DNA of 64,000 nt from Cladocopium goreaui (Eukaryota > Sar > Dinophyceae > Suessiales > Symbiodiniaceae), in NCBI GenBank assembly GCA_947184155.2, contig CAMXCT020001768.1, positions 248,001 through 312,000 of the forward strand, written 5' to 3'. A model generated the notes under the pieces. The model was given only the letters and a program-made list of their open reading frames with translations, was not told where the DNA came from and did no database searches. The translations under genes were made by a program, and so were the position numbers. Of the stretch, positions 21,569 to 32,408 are shown one piece after another. Within the stretch, counting starts at the first letter, position 1. Each line of letters begins with the position of its first letter.

Positions 21569-21859
21569 ATAAAATTAAAAATCTAATAAAAATCTAATAA
21601 ACATAAATAATTTGATTTTTTTTTTTTTAAAGTTAAAGCATTTGGAAAAAGAAAATGAAAAAAAAACTGGAAAAAAATCTCATCTGGAAAAAAATCTCAC
21701 AATAGAGTTCCCCCCCAACAATTTGCATGTGACTGAATTAGGAGCAAGAAAGTTCTCACAATAGGGTACCAGGACACTAATCGGGTGCAAACATTAAGAA
21801 TAAATACAAAGACATGCAAAACATGCAGAGTCGACGTGCACTAACCATCATTTGTATTC

Positions 21860-21943
21860 CTGGTTGGTGGTGTGTTTTTTTCCATATATTGGGAATAATA
21901 ATCCCAAGTGACTAATATTTTTCAGAGGGGTTACCACCAACCA
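21860..21943. mobile_element. Family B element, short
   Basis: Only 84 bp: CTGGTTGGTGGTGTG at the left, TTACCACCAACCA at the right. Confidence 0.75.
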
Positions 21944-22507
21944 TTTTTAGTTTCCCATTGCTGAATCCACTAGTGAGAATCTACTGGGAGCTTTGCAAAG
22001 TCCATCCTCATGGGGAGCTAAGCCAAGCTACGTTTTTGAGTTTCCCAATCGCATGATAGTATAACTGAGTGATTTAAAAGTCATATTTTAATTTACATTA
22101 TATATATACACATATAATTATATACATAATATATATATATATGTAAAACATATTCAGTTCAAACTTACATGATAGATTATAACATATTATAAATGAATAC
22201 AAATGGGTTGACCATCCTGAACATCATTGGTTACATGCATCTATACATAAATTTGGAGATGTAGACCATCTATTAAATGTAAATATAGATGTGGTAAAAT
22301 ACCACCATACAATCATTTGTCGGTTGATATCATTTGACAATTCATTATGATCATTATGAATCATTTGAAATTAATGTGTATACATATATATAATAAACAC
22401 ATATACACACATCATTTTAAAATATATTTTATTAATACAATCAACTGAAAGGTGAAGAGGACTGACTCAAACCTTCTGTAAAATTAATACAATATATATT
22501 TATATAT

Positions 22508-22614
22508 CTGGTTGGTGGTTTGGAACATGAATTTTATTTTTCCATTCAGTTGGGAATTTAATCATCACAACTGACTTTCATATTTTTCAGAGGGGTAGGT
22601 CAACCACCAGCCAG
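22508..22614. mobile_element. Family B element
   Basis: Complete copy in AT-rich DNA. A TAT repeat flanks it on both sides. Confidence 0.85.
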
Positions 22615-22789
22615 TATAGTTTCACCGTCAAAATTCAACACCATCAAGCCAATTGGGATTTTTGTTGGGTAAACAGACCCCAGTTACTAACTAGTTAACT
22701 AACTCCATGGCCCATCTAAGTAGAGAAATATGGGAAAATACAGGGATCCCCATGTTTAATAGACAGTATATGGATCTGTTAATACAGTA

Positions 22790-22900
22790 TATATTTATAT
22801 ATATATATATTTATTAGTTATTATGAAACTTAGTTATTGGAGTCAGAAACCAATCTAATACAGTATATATATATTATATTATATATTATATATTTTTATT
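22790..22900. repeat. AT-rich stretch with partial TIR fragments
   Basis: (TA)n runs. An isolated family E right half (TTAACTAACTCCATGGCCCATCTAAG) ends at 22720 just before it. Confidence 0.6.
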
Positions 22901-23017
22901 GGATTTGTTGAAATCTGTTAGATCAAATGTGCTAGTTACTGAATAAACAAAATATGTGACTGTATATGTTTATCTCTTTTCTTGTGACAAAAAAATGGTG
23001 GATCGCGAGGCCTGGCT

Positions 23018-23112
23018 CCTCCGCGCTGCTGCAGCAACGGACCGCCTTCTTTTCGGCCGTCCGGGGACATGGGGACACCCCGCGGGTTTTTCGCGGACGG
23101 GGAGGGGTCTCG
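23018..23112 (+). other. GC-rich exon-like block, frame undecided
   Basis: A sharply GC-rich island in AT-rich DNA has a GCTGCTGCAG acceptor-like site near 23034. One plus frame reads QRTAFFSAVRGHGDTPRVFR and another DREAWLLRAAAATDRLLFG. The minus strand is also open. It could be an exon of the large gene, but no domain or splice pair decides it. Confidence 0.25.
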
Positions 23113-23457
23113 GAAACATCGAAATCTTAGGGGAATGTTGAGAGCGAATAGGTGATTTGGGGAACAATACTTCACAAAAATATCCTGTTTTTTTTAAAGG
23201 AGGATTTAAACTAGTTGTGGGGTTCACAATATGGGTGATGGGTCTAAGACCCGGGGTTTTCCTACAGATGAACTGGTCTATTTTTACTATCAACCATCCA
23301 ATTTCAGAAGTAGCCAATTTTGACTCATACCCAAATGTATTTGGGTCTGGGTCAGAACTATATACTGATCTTCAAAAGTTTTCTTGGTTTGTGACATATG
23401 AAACTGAGGATAGTATGTGAGCTATCCAATCCCACATGCCTGGTGCTGAAATATTTA

Positions 23458-23574
23458 CCCTCCGGTAATCAAACGTGGCAATTGGAAATCCACTAGCAAT
23501 GGGGGGGCTTCAATAGAAAAATCACTTATAAATAGCTTGTATTTTCCAGCACGCCATGTTTGATTCCCGGAGGG
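23458..23574. mobile_element. Divergent family A element
   Basis: The ends CCCTCCGG and CCGGAGGG are flanked by TA. The interior differs from other copies (CAAACGTGGC..GCCATGTTTG arms), so it may be an older or separate subfamily. Confidence 0.7.
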
Positions 23575-24503
23575 TACACGTGTTTTTCCACAAGAACCGA
23601 CAGAATCTCCCAAATGGCTTGGTGGTGAAGAGCGGTCGAAGTTAGGAGCTCTCCAAAATGGCGGGTTTCAGATCCAAAAAGAAGCAAGTGTATATATATA
23701 TATTGGGCTAGCATTTGGAAAAAATGCCTGGATATTTTTTGGAATATCCAAGTGTATATTGTTTCGATTATGGCTGGGTTCAGATCCCCAAAGAATAAAC
23801 ACTTTGGCATTTGGATATTTTCTATTGGAACTACCTGGACCAAAGACATCCAAAGACTGGTAACTTTAGGATCTGAACACATTTTTTGGTTTTGGGGGTT
23901 TATGATGTGGTTTTTGAGGATTCTGATACATTCTGGTTTACATCATTAGGATCATTTTTTTGGGGTTGATGATTCTGATACATTCTGGTTTTTCCAGTCT
24001 CGAATGAATGATGGATGGCTCAAAATCAACACAAGTGGACGCTCAACCCATCAAGACATGTTTTTTTTTCCGCACGCATTTGTGGACTTCAGCCATCTGG
24101 CAATCGACACGTTGGCTATGTCACGTTTTGGGCTATGTCACTGGTTGTTTGTGATGGGGGACTTTGACCAGCGCGACTTTGGGATGCTTGGGGTATGGCA
24201 TTTATGGCTTAAGAGTTTTGGACCGGCAGAAATTGTCCTATCTTAGTAAGTGGGTTATAACCCCAGTTATGAGTGGATTAACCCTACTTATCCCATGTAA
24301 ATCACTGGGGTTATATCCCAGTTACGAGGGGATGAGCCACCAAGTACTGTCCCGTCATGTTCCATCCTCACATGGTTTTTGGATGTTTTTGGGAATTGTT
24401 CATTGCGAAAAGCCGAGGTGTTTCAATCACGGATGCCAGATGATGCCACCATGTGCATCGTTTTTTTAGATGTTCACTGACCTTCAAGCATCATCAACCA
24501 TCA

Positions 24504-24625
24504 CTGGTTGGTGGTTTCAAACATGACTGGATTCTTTTCCATTTCATTAAAAAGGGATGTCATCCGAAAACCATTGACTTTGACTCATATTTTTCAGAGG
24601 GGTAGCTAGGTCAACCAGCAACCAG
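24504..24625. mobile_element. Family B element (ATTAAAAAGGGATGTC interior)
   Basis: Its interior hairpin differs from the TTGGGA type and matches the copy at 49310, defining a subfamily. Confidence 0.8.
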
Positions 24626-24655
24626 TATTGTTATCACGGTTATCCCATTATTATC

Positions 24656-24770
24656 CATATTAAAGGGATATAAAACCATATTAAAGCCATATAAAACCAT
24701 ATTAAAGCCATATAAAACCATATTAAAGCCATATAAAACCATATTAAAGCCATATAAAACCATCATTTTT
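24656..24770 (+). repeat. Tandem array CATATTAAAGCCATATAAAAC
   Basis: Five units of 20-21 bp, ending in a family B right-half fragment (AAGATGGGTAGGTCAACCACCAACC). Confidence 0.85.
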
Positions 24771-24820
24771 CAAGATGGGTAGGTCAACCACCAACCATCA
24801 TCCCCAACAACTTCCAGCAG

Positions 24821-24943
24821 GTTTCCAATGACTTTGCGAAGCAAGCTCGAGCGATGGCAGAGACCAGGAGGGAGGGCCAAGGGTATGGGCCACAGGGCGT
24901 CATCTCCAGGATTTTCCCGGAAATTGTCCGCTTGTTCTTGGAG
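24821..24943 (+). CDS. CNBD-repeat protein, candidate exon 16 (linker before module 4)
   Basis: After a CCAGCAG acceptor, phase 0 (matching 16766) reads VSNDFAKQARAMAETRREGQ then GYGPQGVISRIFPEIVRLFLE. The exon runs directly into a family C element (24941-25168). A GA donor (GAG|GATGGG) and an AG acceptor just past the element (GTGGAG|GAAGCT) would remove it exactly and continue EEAVK. Confidence 0.6.
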
Positions 24944-25168
24944 GATGGGGCCCCCCAGCTATAAGTGGGTTTATAAACCATAACAAAACCCCTATTAACT
25001 ATCCCAGAGGATCCATGTATGGAATATTTACCTACATTGACCCCTAAAGTAATTTAAAATAATCCCAATGTAGGTAAATATTCCATACATGGATCCTTAG
25101 GGTATAGTTCTATCTACCATAAAGCCACTTATAAGGCAACTGAACGCTATCTTGGGGGCCCCATCCTG
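24941..25168. mobile_element. Family C element inside an exon, with a nested D-type element
   Basis: TG at 24939-24940 and 25169-25170. The first base is G instead of C. A 100-bp D-type element occupies 25003-25102. Removing C exactly restores LFLEEAVK. Confidence 0.85.
25003..25102. mobile_element. Family D2 element, copy 1 (nested in C)
   Basis: 100 bp with arms CCCAGAGGATCCATGTATGG and CCATACATGGATCCTTAGGG. TAT is duplicated (25000-25002, 25103-25105). Identical to the copy at 59139. Confidence 0.9.
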
Positions 25169-25173
25169 TGGAG

Positions 25174-25195
25174 GAAGCTGTCAAATTACCCTCTG
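25174..25195 (+). CDS. Candidate micro-exon 17 between two TIR elements
   Basis: Twenty-two nt read EAVKLPS, ending at the GTAAAC donor that lies inside the left inverted repeat of the family A element at 25189. The left-over G joins in phase to CT at 25878 (ASRFPVCDSAEF). The coding bases CCCTCTG would then be donated by the element itself. This exon is speculative. Confidence 0.35.
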
Positions 25196-25296
25196 GTAAA
25201 CATACAAAAAAACTATGGAAAGATCCACCATTTTAATGGGAAAATCCACGAACTAAATGGCCATTTTCAATAGCTTTTTGTATGTTTACCAGAGGG
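25189..25296. mobile_element. Family A element (both ends short)
   Basis: TA at 25187-25188 and 25297-25298. It follows the family C element by 20 bp. Excision restores an open frame (VKLCHIDGFEYAV), but splicing at the internal sites would leave 13 extra bases and break it. Confidence 0.85.
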
Positions 25297-25877
25297 TATG
25301 TCACATTGATGGCTTTGAATATGCCGTGATATCCAATGCCTATCCGATGTTCACCTTCGGTGGTTGGAATCTACTTTCAATCGTTTGTGTTGAACATCCA
25401 TGCAGGATGGTTCCTTCATGGGGATTGTAACGGTGACGTAACGGTGACATGACACAGGGATTGCAAAGACCGTGATGCAACTGGTTTGGGTTTCCATGAT
25501 TTTTAATTGACCAGTTGGGGAGAGACATCTTAGCTATAGGAGTTGTCAGATCAAAAGGTGAAAAAATGGCAAGGCCAAAGGAAAAAACCGTGAAATTATT
25601 GAAAGATTCTAAAGTTATGCTAATAGCTGCTAAGTGTGTGATTACAGCATTCTGCTCGGGATCCCAAGATGAGAAGTTTCCTGAGCCAGAAGTAACTCCT
25701 TTTAAACCCAAGTGACGCTGGGAGGGGCCTAAACTTTTAATCCATATCCATCCGTATCCATATTAGAACCTCAAAACCAATTTCAATATCCATACATGTA
25801 TCCCATTGGTTAATACCAAATAGATACCCAGTTTCCATAGATTCGCTAAACTTGTTTGAAGTTCCTGTGCTTTTTAG

Positions 25878-25977
25878 CTTCAAGATTCCCCGTTTGTGAC
25901 TCAGCAGAGTTCCCGGCTACGATCCAAGCAGACGATTTTAGGTTGACCGGTGACCAGTGGACCAATAGCCTACCTGG
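25878..25977 (+). CDS. Candidate exon 18 (unassigned)
   Basis: A good acceptor (GTGCTTTTTAG) is followed by a frame reading SRFPVCDSAEFPATIQADDF then RLTGDQWTNSLPG and a GT donor (GTGACT). The start phase fits 25195. The end phase does not fit the exon at 28283, so an intermediate exon or another border is needed. Confidence 0.4.
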
Positions 25978-26568
25978 GTGACTGGTAGTGGGAGTCCCGA
26001 AAAAAAAACCCAAATGGCTGTTTATAAACCATGGTAATAAATAATCCGGGGTTGACATTAACAAATATGTTTCAGGGAAATCTGATTAACATCTATTCAT
26101 GCAACAGACCAGGGTCACAATAATCCGCAATAACACTCCCGAATGTTATGACAAATTATGACCGAGTTGGTACCATCATAGAACAATTCCTATCATGGGA
26201 TGATAGAGGGCTTTGAATGTCATTCTACACATGTTTTGGTTCACCTTCAGGATTTTGAGATCCGCTAACATGTCTTGGTTCATCATGATGATTTCCACAT
26301 TGTGACTGAACATCTTTTGAAGAAAAGGGAATGAGGAAATCATGAGATGTTAGCGGATCACAATAATTAGGGATTTTGATTGGGGATTTTGAACCATTTC
26401 ATCATGAGATCCTTGAAAAGGGGATCCCCAATCTTTTTCCAGGGAGGATTTGACAAATTCCTTGTCGCAGGATCGTCGAGCCTGGCTGTGACATCGTGTT
26501 GAGAGCCCCAGTCCCGGGATTTCGCTGGTAGACATGGTTACTGCTGAAAGCATGTTTGTTCGCTGGTA

Positions 26569-26669
26569 CCCCTCTGGTAATTTAACATAGCTATTGAAAA
26601 TGACCATTTATAGTGAGTTTTCCCATTAAAAATTGTGATTTTCCATAGCTACGTTAAATTACCAGAGGG
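26569..26669. mobile_element. Family A element
   Basis: Complete, TA-flanked, with inverted repeats around an AAATGACCATTTATAGTGAG interior nearly identical to the copy at 28434. Confidence 0.85.
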
Positions 26670-27050
26670 TAATTGATACATATTCTCAAACAAACAATGG
26701 TTGATTTGTTATGCAATGGTGATTTTTAACTGTCATTTACAAGGATTTCAGCATGCTAAATCTCCGTGCAGAATAAATCTACAGTTATTTATTGATAAAT
26801 ATCCGTTGGCGGATGAGAATCGGGTAGGCGCATAAAATCTACACTTTTCAAAAAACAATGAGATTGAAAAAAACGCCCCGTTCATCGGGGAAGTATCCAA
26901 CCATTATGGGATTTTCCAAATAGACTCTTGACACTACTCCAAATCATCGAAGCTATTGGCCGGACCAATCGGGTGAAATGGGGTACTCCAGTTGACAATC
27001 AGACAGGAGCATGCAGGTAAGCATGGGAGTTTCATATTTCCCTGTTGCTA

Positions 27051-27163
27051 CCCTCTGGTAAACTAACAGTTAGCGAACTGGAAAATGGCCCTAATCGAAA
27101 TAGATGGTTTACCGAACTTAATAGCATGGTGATTTTTTATAGCTATGTGAAATTATCAGAGGC
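27051..27163. mobile_element. Family A element
   Basis: TA-flanked, right end CAGAGGC. A family C element starts 6 bp after it. Confidence 0.8.
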
Positions 27164-27168
27164 TAATG

Positions 27169-27296
27169 CAAAGTGGGGCCCCCAAACGATAGCTAAGTTG
27201 GTTTATAACTCCAATGTCACTATGGTTTATGGTACCTATAACTATAGTATTCATGGGGTTTATAAACCATCTAACATCACGGGGGGGGCCCACCTT
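27169..27296. mobile_element. Family C element
   Basis: The target duplication is TG (27167-27168, 27297-27298), showing the 2-bp target is not restricted to TA. Confidence 0.85.
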
Positions 27297-27371
27297 GTGG
27301 AAGGTGATGGAAAGAATCTGGCATCTCTTGAATTCAGCCGTTTCTTTGATGGGACCTTTACCATAGCGATG

Positions 27372-27482
27372 AAATCAGCCGCGATTTCTTGGCGTCTTGC
27401 CGCTTGGTTGCCACCTGCAAGGCCCGAGTCGTTGGTGACGGAGCTGGTGGTGCAGTATCCTGGACTTGCAGCTGGTGTGATT
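27372..27482 (+). other. Protein-like block, frame undecided
   Basis: A GC-rich stretch is open in two plus frames (SAAISWRLAAWLPPARPESL, or DEISRDFLASCRLVATCKAR then VVGDGAGGAV). It lies between family C and family A elements. Either could be an exon of the large gene. No splice pair is convincing. Confidence 0.25.
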
Positions 27483-27539
27483 TTCCCGTGGCTTGATTTT
27501 TTTGATCTACCAAAAATGAAGAATCTGTTAGGATATATA

Positions 27540-27644
27540 CCCTCTGGTAAATAAACAGTTCGACCCTGAAAATCACCAATTGTTAATGGTTTCACAAGTC
27601 TTCCAACCCCTATCTGGCAGGGTCTATGTTAGTTTACCAGAGGG
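27540..27644. mobile_element. Family A element
   Basis: Left flank TA, right flank TG. The interior is unusual (CCCTATCTGGCAGGGTC), possibly from a small insertion. Confidence 0.75.
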
Positions 27645-28059
27645 TGTATATATATGTATTATATTCATTGATTTTACACATTTTACATTTATGGGGCTCC
27701 AGAACATTGATGATGATGATGATGATGATGATTCAGAAATCTATAGACATGAATCAGATGGTGATATTCGTGAGTTTTTTTTGGTCGGGGTGACGGCCGG
27801 GTGACGGCCCAGGTACGGCGATAGCGAGAACAACGACAAGTTGCTGGGATTTTGGGCCTTTTTCCATTGCTTAATCCACCAGAAATGGGGAATGGAGTGG
27901 GGGAAGATTCGAAAAATTACAGTGGCCCTTTTCCAGGAACCGATGTATTGGAGGCACCTACCATATATATATATATCCATATATAAGTCCTATGTGCTAC
28001 ATGTCAAGGATTTTTCAGCAAATATATACTATAGACCCCAATTTTTATGGCTATATAGA

Positions 28060-28215
28060 TAATATAAATAATATACATATATATATATATAAAATATTTA
28101 ATATAATATGATATAATATAATATAATATAATAGAATCCAATATTATATTATATCATATAACATTATATTATATTATATTATATAACATTATTTAATATT
28201 ATTTAATTTTGTATA
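28060..28215. repeat. TATAA/TTATA microsatellite
   Basis: Runs of ATATAATATAATA followed by TATTATATTATATT form a long AT hairpin-capable stretch. Confidence 0.85.
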
Positions 28216-28282
28216 TATATAGTGCAGAACCTCCAGAGGATCAGTTTTCAATGGCCACCTTTTTTTGTTTTCGCCCGATCAG

Positions 28283-28366
28283 CTAAGGTTGCAGTTCATT
28301 GAAGCAGGTGCCTCCCATGACAACAGCCAAGATGAGGCCGAAGATGAGGAGGAGGATCTGGTGCAG
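28283..28366 (+). CDS. CNBD module 4, candidate exon 19 (acidic loop)
   Basis: Eighty-four nt in phase 0 read LRLQFIEAGASHDNSQDEAE then DEEEDLVQ. The F-I-E-A-G resembles the G-turn of the beta roll, here followed by a long acidic loop. The donor is GC (CAG|GCACCA), giving a phase 0 join to ELYIFLQGD at 29180. Using the GT nine bases on (GG|GTTCAG) would break the frame, which supports the GC donor. The start could be 12 nt later (28295) in the same frame. Confidence 0.6.
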
Positions 28367-28433
28367 GCACCACCAGGGTTCAGAAATGAGAGATGCTGTA
28401 TACCCCCTTTAAAAAAAAAAACACACACATTTA

Positions 28434-28532
28434 CCCTCTGGTAAACTAACATAGCTATTGAAAATGACCATTTATAGTGAGTTTTCCCATCAAAATTGTG
28501 ATTTTCCATAGCTACGTTAAATTACCAGAGGG
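28434..28532. mobile_element. Family A element
   Basis: A 99-bp TA-flanked copy with good palindromic arms. Confidence 0.85.
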
Positions 28533-29179
28533 TAAGAATGGCGAGTATGATGATTGTTTGGTGGTGGATATGTTGAGAAATGGGTAATTCACACCAATTC
28601 ACGATTTCAAAGGTGAATTTTGTTCTAAAACTATCCCTTCCCCTAATATAAAACACACCCTTAGAAACCATGGTTTAGTGGGAAATTTTCACATAATTTG
28701 GACCATGCAATTGGGGTGTTTAATATTAGGGCGATGGGATTATTATCATGGTTGATTGAAGGGAAACCAGTGCCACAAAAATATTTCAGATATGGCAATA
28801 TTGGGAATACACATAATATTGGTAATCTTGGGAATATTTCAGAGCACTGCAATAGTGGCAATGAAAAATTGATATCACATATTTCAAAGCATTGCAGGAA
28901 GCATGACATCATTTTTTTCGTAAGCACCCATGGGTTGTGATCTCCAAATAAGGCACCCCAAGATCTCTCTTGAGTTAAAACCATTTAAAACCTACTTTTC
29001 CCCACTCAAAATTGCCACAAATTGGCGGAGAAACATACATAGATTATCTACAACAACATAGCTAACGATCAAAATTACCACATTGTGGGTACATCAGCCA
29101 TCATCCCCTGGTTGTGGGATTCCCTCTCCTATCTAAGCATCACCGGAAGCTCCATGGGCAGTTTCCCAGTTTTTTTCAG

Positions 29180-29266
29180 GAGTTGTACATCTTCCTACAA
29201 GGCGATGCCACCCTCACGTGCGCGGCTTCCCAGCTGCGGAGCTTTCTCCCATCCCAAAGGATGCAG
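29180..29266 (+). CDS. CNBD module 4, candidate exon 20 (beta strand)
   Basis: Eighty-seven nt lie between a strong polypyrimidine acceptor (TTTTTTTCAG) and a GT donor (CAG|GTTGGG). They read ELYIFLQGDATLTCAASQLR then SFLPSQRMQ. E-L-Y-I-F-L-Q-G-D is the canonical strand before the CNBD glycine. It is phase 0 on both sides. Confidence 0.7.
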
Positions 29267-29339
29267 GTTGGGATATTGGTTCCCAAGGGCTCCCAATATC
29301 GTAGGATATTCGTAGAATAGTTGTGTTTTTTTTAAACTA

Positions 29340-29464
29340 CAAGGTGGGGCCCCCTAGTTATAAGATGGTTTATAAACCCCATGAATACTATAGTTATAGG
29401 TACCATAAACCATAGTTATTGGAGTTATGTTCACCAACTTAGCTATCTTGGGGGCCCCACCCTG
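29340..29464. mobile_element. Family C element
   Basis: TA-flanked, 125 bp, 73 bp after candidate exon 20. Confidence 0.9.
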
Positions 29465-30454
29465 TAGTTGTGTTTTTTTAAAAACTATACACAACAATTC
29501 TAGGCCCATCGTTTTCCCCTTGGAATTTGGCGGATAGCAATGCTGTGGGAAAACACCAAAACATGGCCCTAGGATGATCCAAAAAGCGGTTGGAAATGCC
29601 AAGATGTGTTGAAAATCACAGCAATATGCCCCAAAAAATGAATGAAGGGTTTTGTTTTCTGATTGATGGATAAAGCTTGAATTTTCCATTTTACGGTAAA
29701 TCTATGGGATTTATCCCATGGCAATTCGACGATTTCCTCAGGTCCTTTGACTGGCGAACGAGCCTGGCAGTGTGGCGAGGTCAGAAGAAAATTCTCCTGC
29801 AGTGTGGTACCCCGAAGGTCATAACACTATCATTGGATTGGTTTAAGGGAAAATCTACAGGAAACCATGGTTTTTACCATGAAATATAGGGCTTTCCTGT
29901 AAATTTTCCCATCATCCAATTCTATGACACTACCATTTCCAACGGCTAAATTGATTATAGCTGTAGAAAATCTCCATTTTGAGTGGGTAAATCAACTATA
30001 AATTGCCATTTTTGATAGCTGATCATTAAATTACCAGTGGGCTAAGCTGGTTTGTAACTAGTATACCTGTTGGGTGTATGTATGGTGGATCATGATATAT
30101 CCCTAGCATTCGCAGTGAAGGGTGGGTTAAAAACCAACTTAGAACCTCATTCTTGGGTTCCATAATGGTGGCTTTGTGGGTCAATTTATTCTCCACTTCA
30201 ACGATACAACCTTGTTGGGGGTTGAAAACAATACTTTTGAATAGGCTTGATCAATAAAAGCTTTTGAAAGCCAGAGCCAAAGAAAATTGATATCTATTTG
30301 GGTAAGCACTTGAACACATCATAGTTATCCAAATAAAACATAATCGTAGTACAGAATTTTCATCTCTATTTTCAAGCCTGATCCCTATGATCAGATAGTT
30401 ATTCTGGGCTGGAAGCAGCAGCTGGTAGGATCAGATAGGTCGGGCACCCAAGTA

Positions 30455-30636
30455 CCCGCTGATCATTTAACAGTTTGCGAACTTGAAGCCATGGCCCAGT
30501 CAAAATAGTTAAGATGTACCTATTAAAAATAGTAACTTGGCCATAGAAATAATATGAAGTAATGAAATAGTTAAAATTTACCGTTCTCAAAAATGGTGAA
30601 TCTTTCCAGTTCGCACAATGTTAGTTTACCAGAGGC
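30455..30636. mobile_element. Family A element, elongated (182 bp)
   Basis: TA flanks are present. The arms contain AGTTTGCGAACTTGAAGCC and its complement region, and the interior has an added AATAATATGAAGTAATGAAATAG stretch. Confidence 0.7.
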
Positions 30637-31189
30637 TACCAAGCATGAAATTTTACCTGAGCGATCCCCGAAAGCTCTATATGGTACTTGGAAAAAAGGC
30701 TCAGACCCATGAAAGATAGAGTAATTCATCTTGTGAAAACAATCTTTAGACATGTCCATATATTCTATATTTAAATGGTGTTTTGCCTATTTTGAAGGTG
30801 ATTTACTACTTTGACAAAGAGTACTTGTCTTGCGATTGTATTCGATGTACGTTTAATTTGGCCCTAAGTCATAATCCCTACGGTTTTAATGACAGATACA
30901 TCATAACAATAATACTAATAATGAGTGTGGCTAAAAAATCTAGTCTCAAGTCAGACTATTGGGACAAAACCGTTCTAACCCAATTTTTCGGTACCGTGCT
31001 TATTATAATCCCAAATCCAATGACAATAACGGTGATTGTTTCTTGCATATTTGAGCTTTTATGATCATCATGACATTTTTGTAGTGTTCTGCCTACCCTC
31101 TGGTAAAGTAATACTTTGCAAACTGGAAAACTAACATTTTTAATGGGTAAATCAACTATTTCGACTGGGCCATCAATAGCAAACTGCTT

Positions 31190-31292
31190 CTGGTTGGTGG
31201 TTTGGAACATTTTTTTTCCCATTTCATATATGGGAATAATCATCCCAACTGACTTTCATATTCTTAAGAGGGGTAGGTATACCACCAACCAG
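31190..31292. mobile_element. Family B element nested in a family A copy
   Basis: Complete copy with the CATATATGGGAATAATCATCCCAACTG interior. The right part of the host A copy was lost or displaced. Confidence 0.75.
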
Positions 31293-31370
31293 TCAGTTTA
31301 GTGGATTATTAGAAAATTTCAGTGGATTATTAGTACCAACATTTTTAATGGCTAAATCAGCTATTTCTAT

Positions 31371-31462
31371 CCCATAGGATCCATGTATGCTATATATGGT
31401 AACATTTACCATCCATATACCCCAAATGTTAGCATATATACCAGCACCATGGATCCTATGGG
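31371..31462. mobile_element. Family D element
   Basis: CCCATAGGATCCATGTATGC left, GCACCATGGATCCTATGGG right, TAT duplicated. The two arms diverge internally (TATGCTATA against GTGCTGGTA). Confidence 0.85.
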
Positions 31463-31517
31463 TATGGCCATCAATAGCAAACTGCTTATTTGTTTGTAGA
31501 CCCCCCACCAAAACCAG

Positions 31518-31620
31518 GTGGAGGACATGTGGAAAAAACGCTCTGCAGAGGTCATGGGAGAGTCGCCCTTTGCGGGCACCACAAGGTGCCGCGGTCGAGT
31601 TTTCAACACGACTTGGACAT
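31518..31620 (+). CDS. CNBD module 4, candidate exon 21 (G-E cassette)
   Basis: After an AACCAG acceptor, phase 0 reads VEDMWKKRSAEVMGESPFAG then TTRCRGRVFNTTWT, with M-G-E-S-P-F-A-G in place of F-G-E-x-A-L. The donor is GT (GACAT|GTTAAA) and leaves one base, completed by CC at 32335. Confidence 0.6.
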
Positions 31621-31831
31621 GTTAAAATCGGTAAAAAGTCCGGGAAAAAATACAGATTCTTTTATTATTATCTTGTATTATCCAGATGATTCATTTGATT
31701 TTCGACATTTTGTGGAGAAGATGTCTGAGAACTGGCTTCGAAATCTCATGGACCTGATGGGGGATGGAGATTTGCTGCTCACACCACCATAGCTATCACC
31801 GTAACATCATGATATTCCCTTATAATATACT

Positions 31832-31932
31832 CTGGTGGTGGTTTGGAACATGAATTTTATTTTTCCATATAGTGGGAATAATCATCCCAACTGGCTTTCA
31901 TATTTTTCAGAGGGGTTGAAACCACCAACCAG
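31832..31932. mobile_element. Family B element
   Basis: TATACT occurs on both flanks (31826-31831 and 31933-31938). Confidence 0.85.
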
Positions 31933-32334
31933 TATACTTCTTGCTGGTGGAAACTCCAAATGAGCGTTGGTCGACACATATTTTTGCAGCTTTCAAGTAC
32001 TGAGATAGGCCATGGAGTTATTGGTTAAAGCCTGGGCTGAATCCTCTTGTGGCTTATGGTGGGCTCTAGCCGCTGGTCAACCACTAACAGATATTTAACA
32101 GCTTTGGTTTATAAAGACCGCATAGTACCAGGCTTATTTAAGGACTATAGACTATATATATGACTAGGCTTATTGAAGGCGCCTATCATATATCCATAGT
32201 ATCCCTAGGGTATGCTGTTTATAGTATTTTTGGATCCAAAGACCGCTTTTTTTAAAGGTACTGAACCACCAGAAATCATAGAATTCACCAAGTGAACTGT
32301 GCGTCAAGTAGCCCTATGGCCAGGCTTTATCCAG

Positions 32335-32408
32335 CCAGAGTCACGGCCAACACCGTGTGCTTAGTCCAGGCCCTGCGATTTTGGGGGCTTTGGGAGGAGC
32401 TCTTGGGA
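32335..32408 (+). CDS. CNBD module 4, candidate exon 22 (R-V-T-A and closing helix)
   Basis: Seventy-four nt after TTTATCCAG read SRVTANTVCLVQALRFWGLW then EELLG. The R-V-T-A-N-T-V-C matches the R-x-A-T-V-x-x-x-T-x-C end of the cassette. The donor is GT (GTAGCG). Phase fits 31620 and 33788. Confidence 0.65.

Larger units (their letters stand above)
31094..31494. mobile_element. Nest of A, B and D elements
   Basis: A family A left half (31094-31189) is broken by a B element (31190-31292). A second A interior (from about 31335) is broken by a D element (31371-31462), after which the A interior resumes (GGCCATCAATAGCAAACTGC, the same text as before the B element). Confidence 0.65.

Noticed and set aside
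27709..27735. GAT repeat coding poly-aspartate
   Set aside because: It lies in non-coding sequence just after a family A element with no exon context, so it is treated as a microsatellite.
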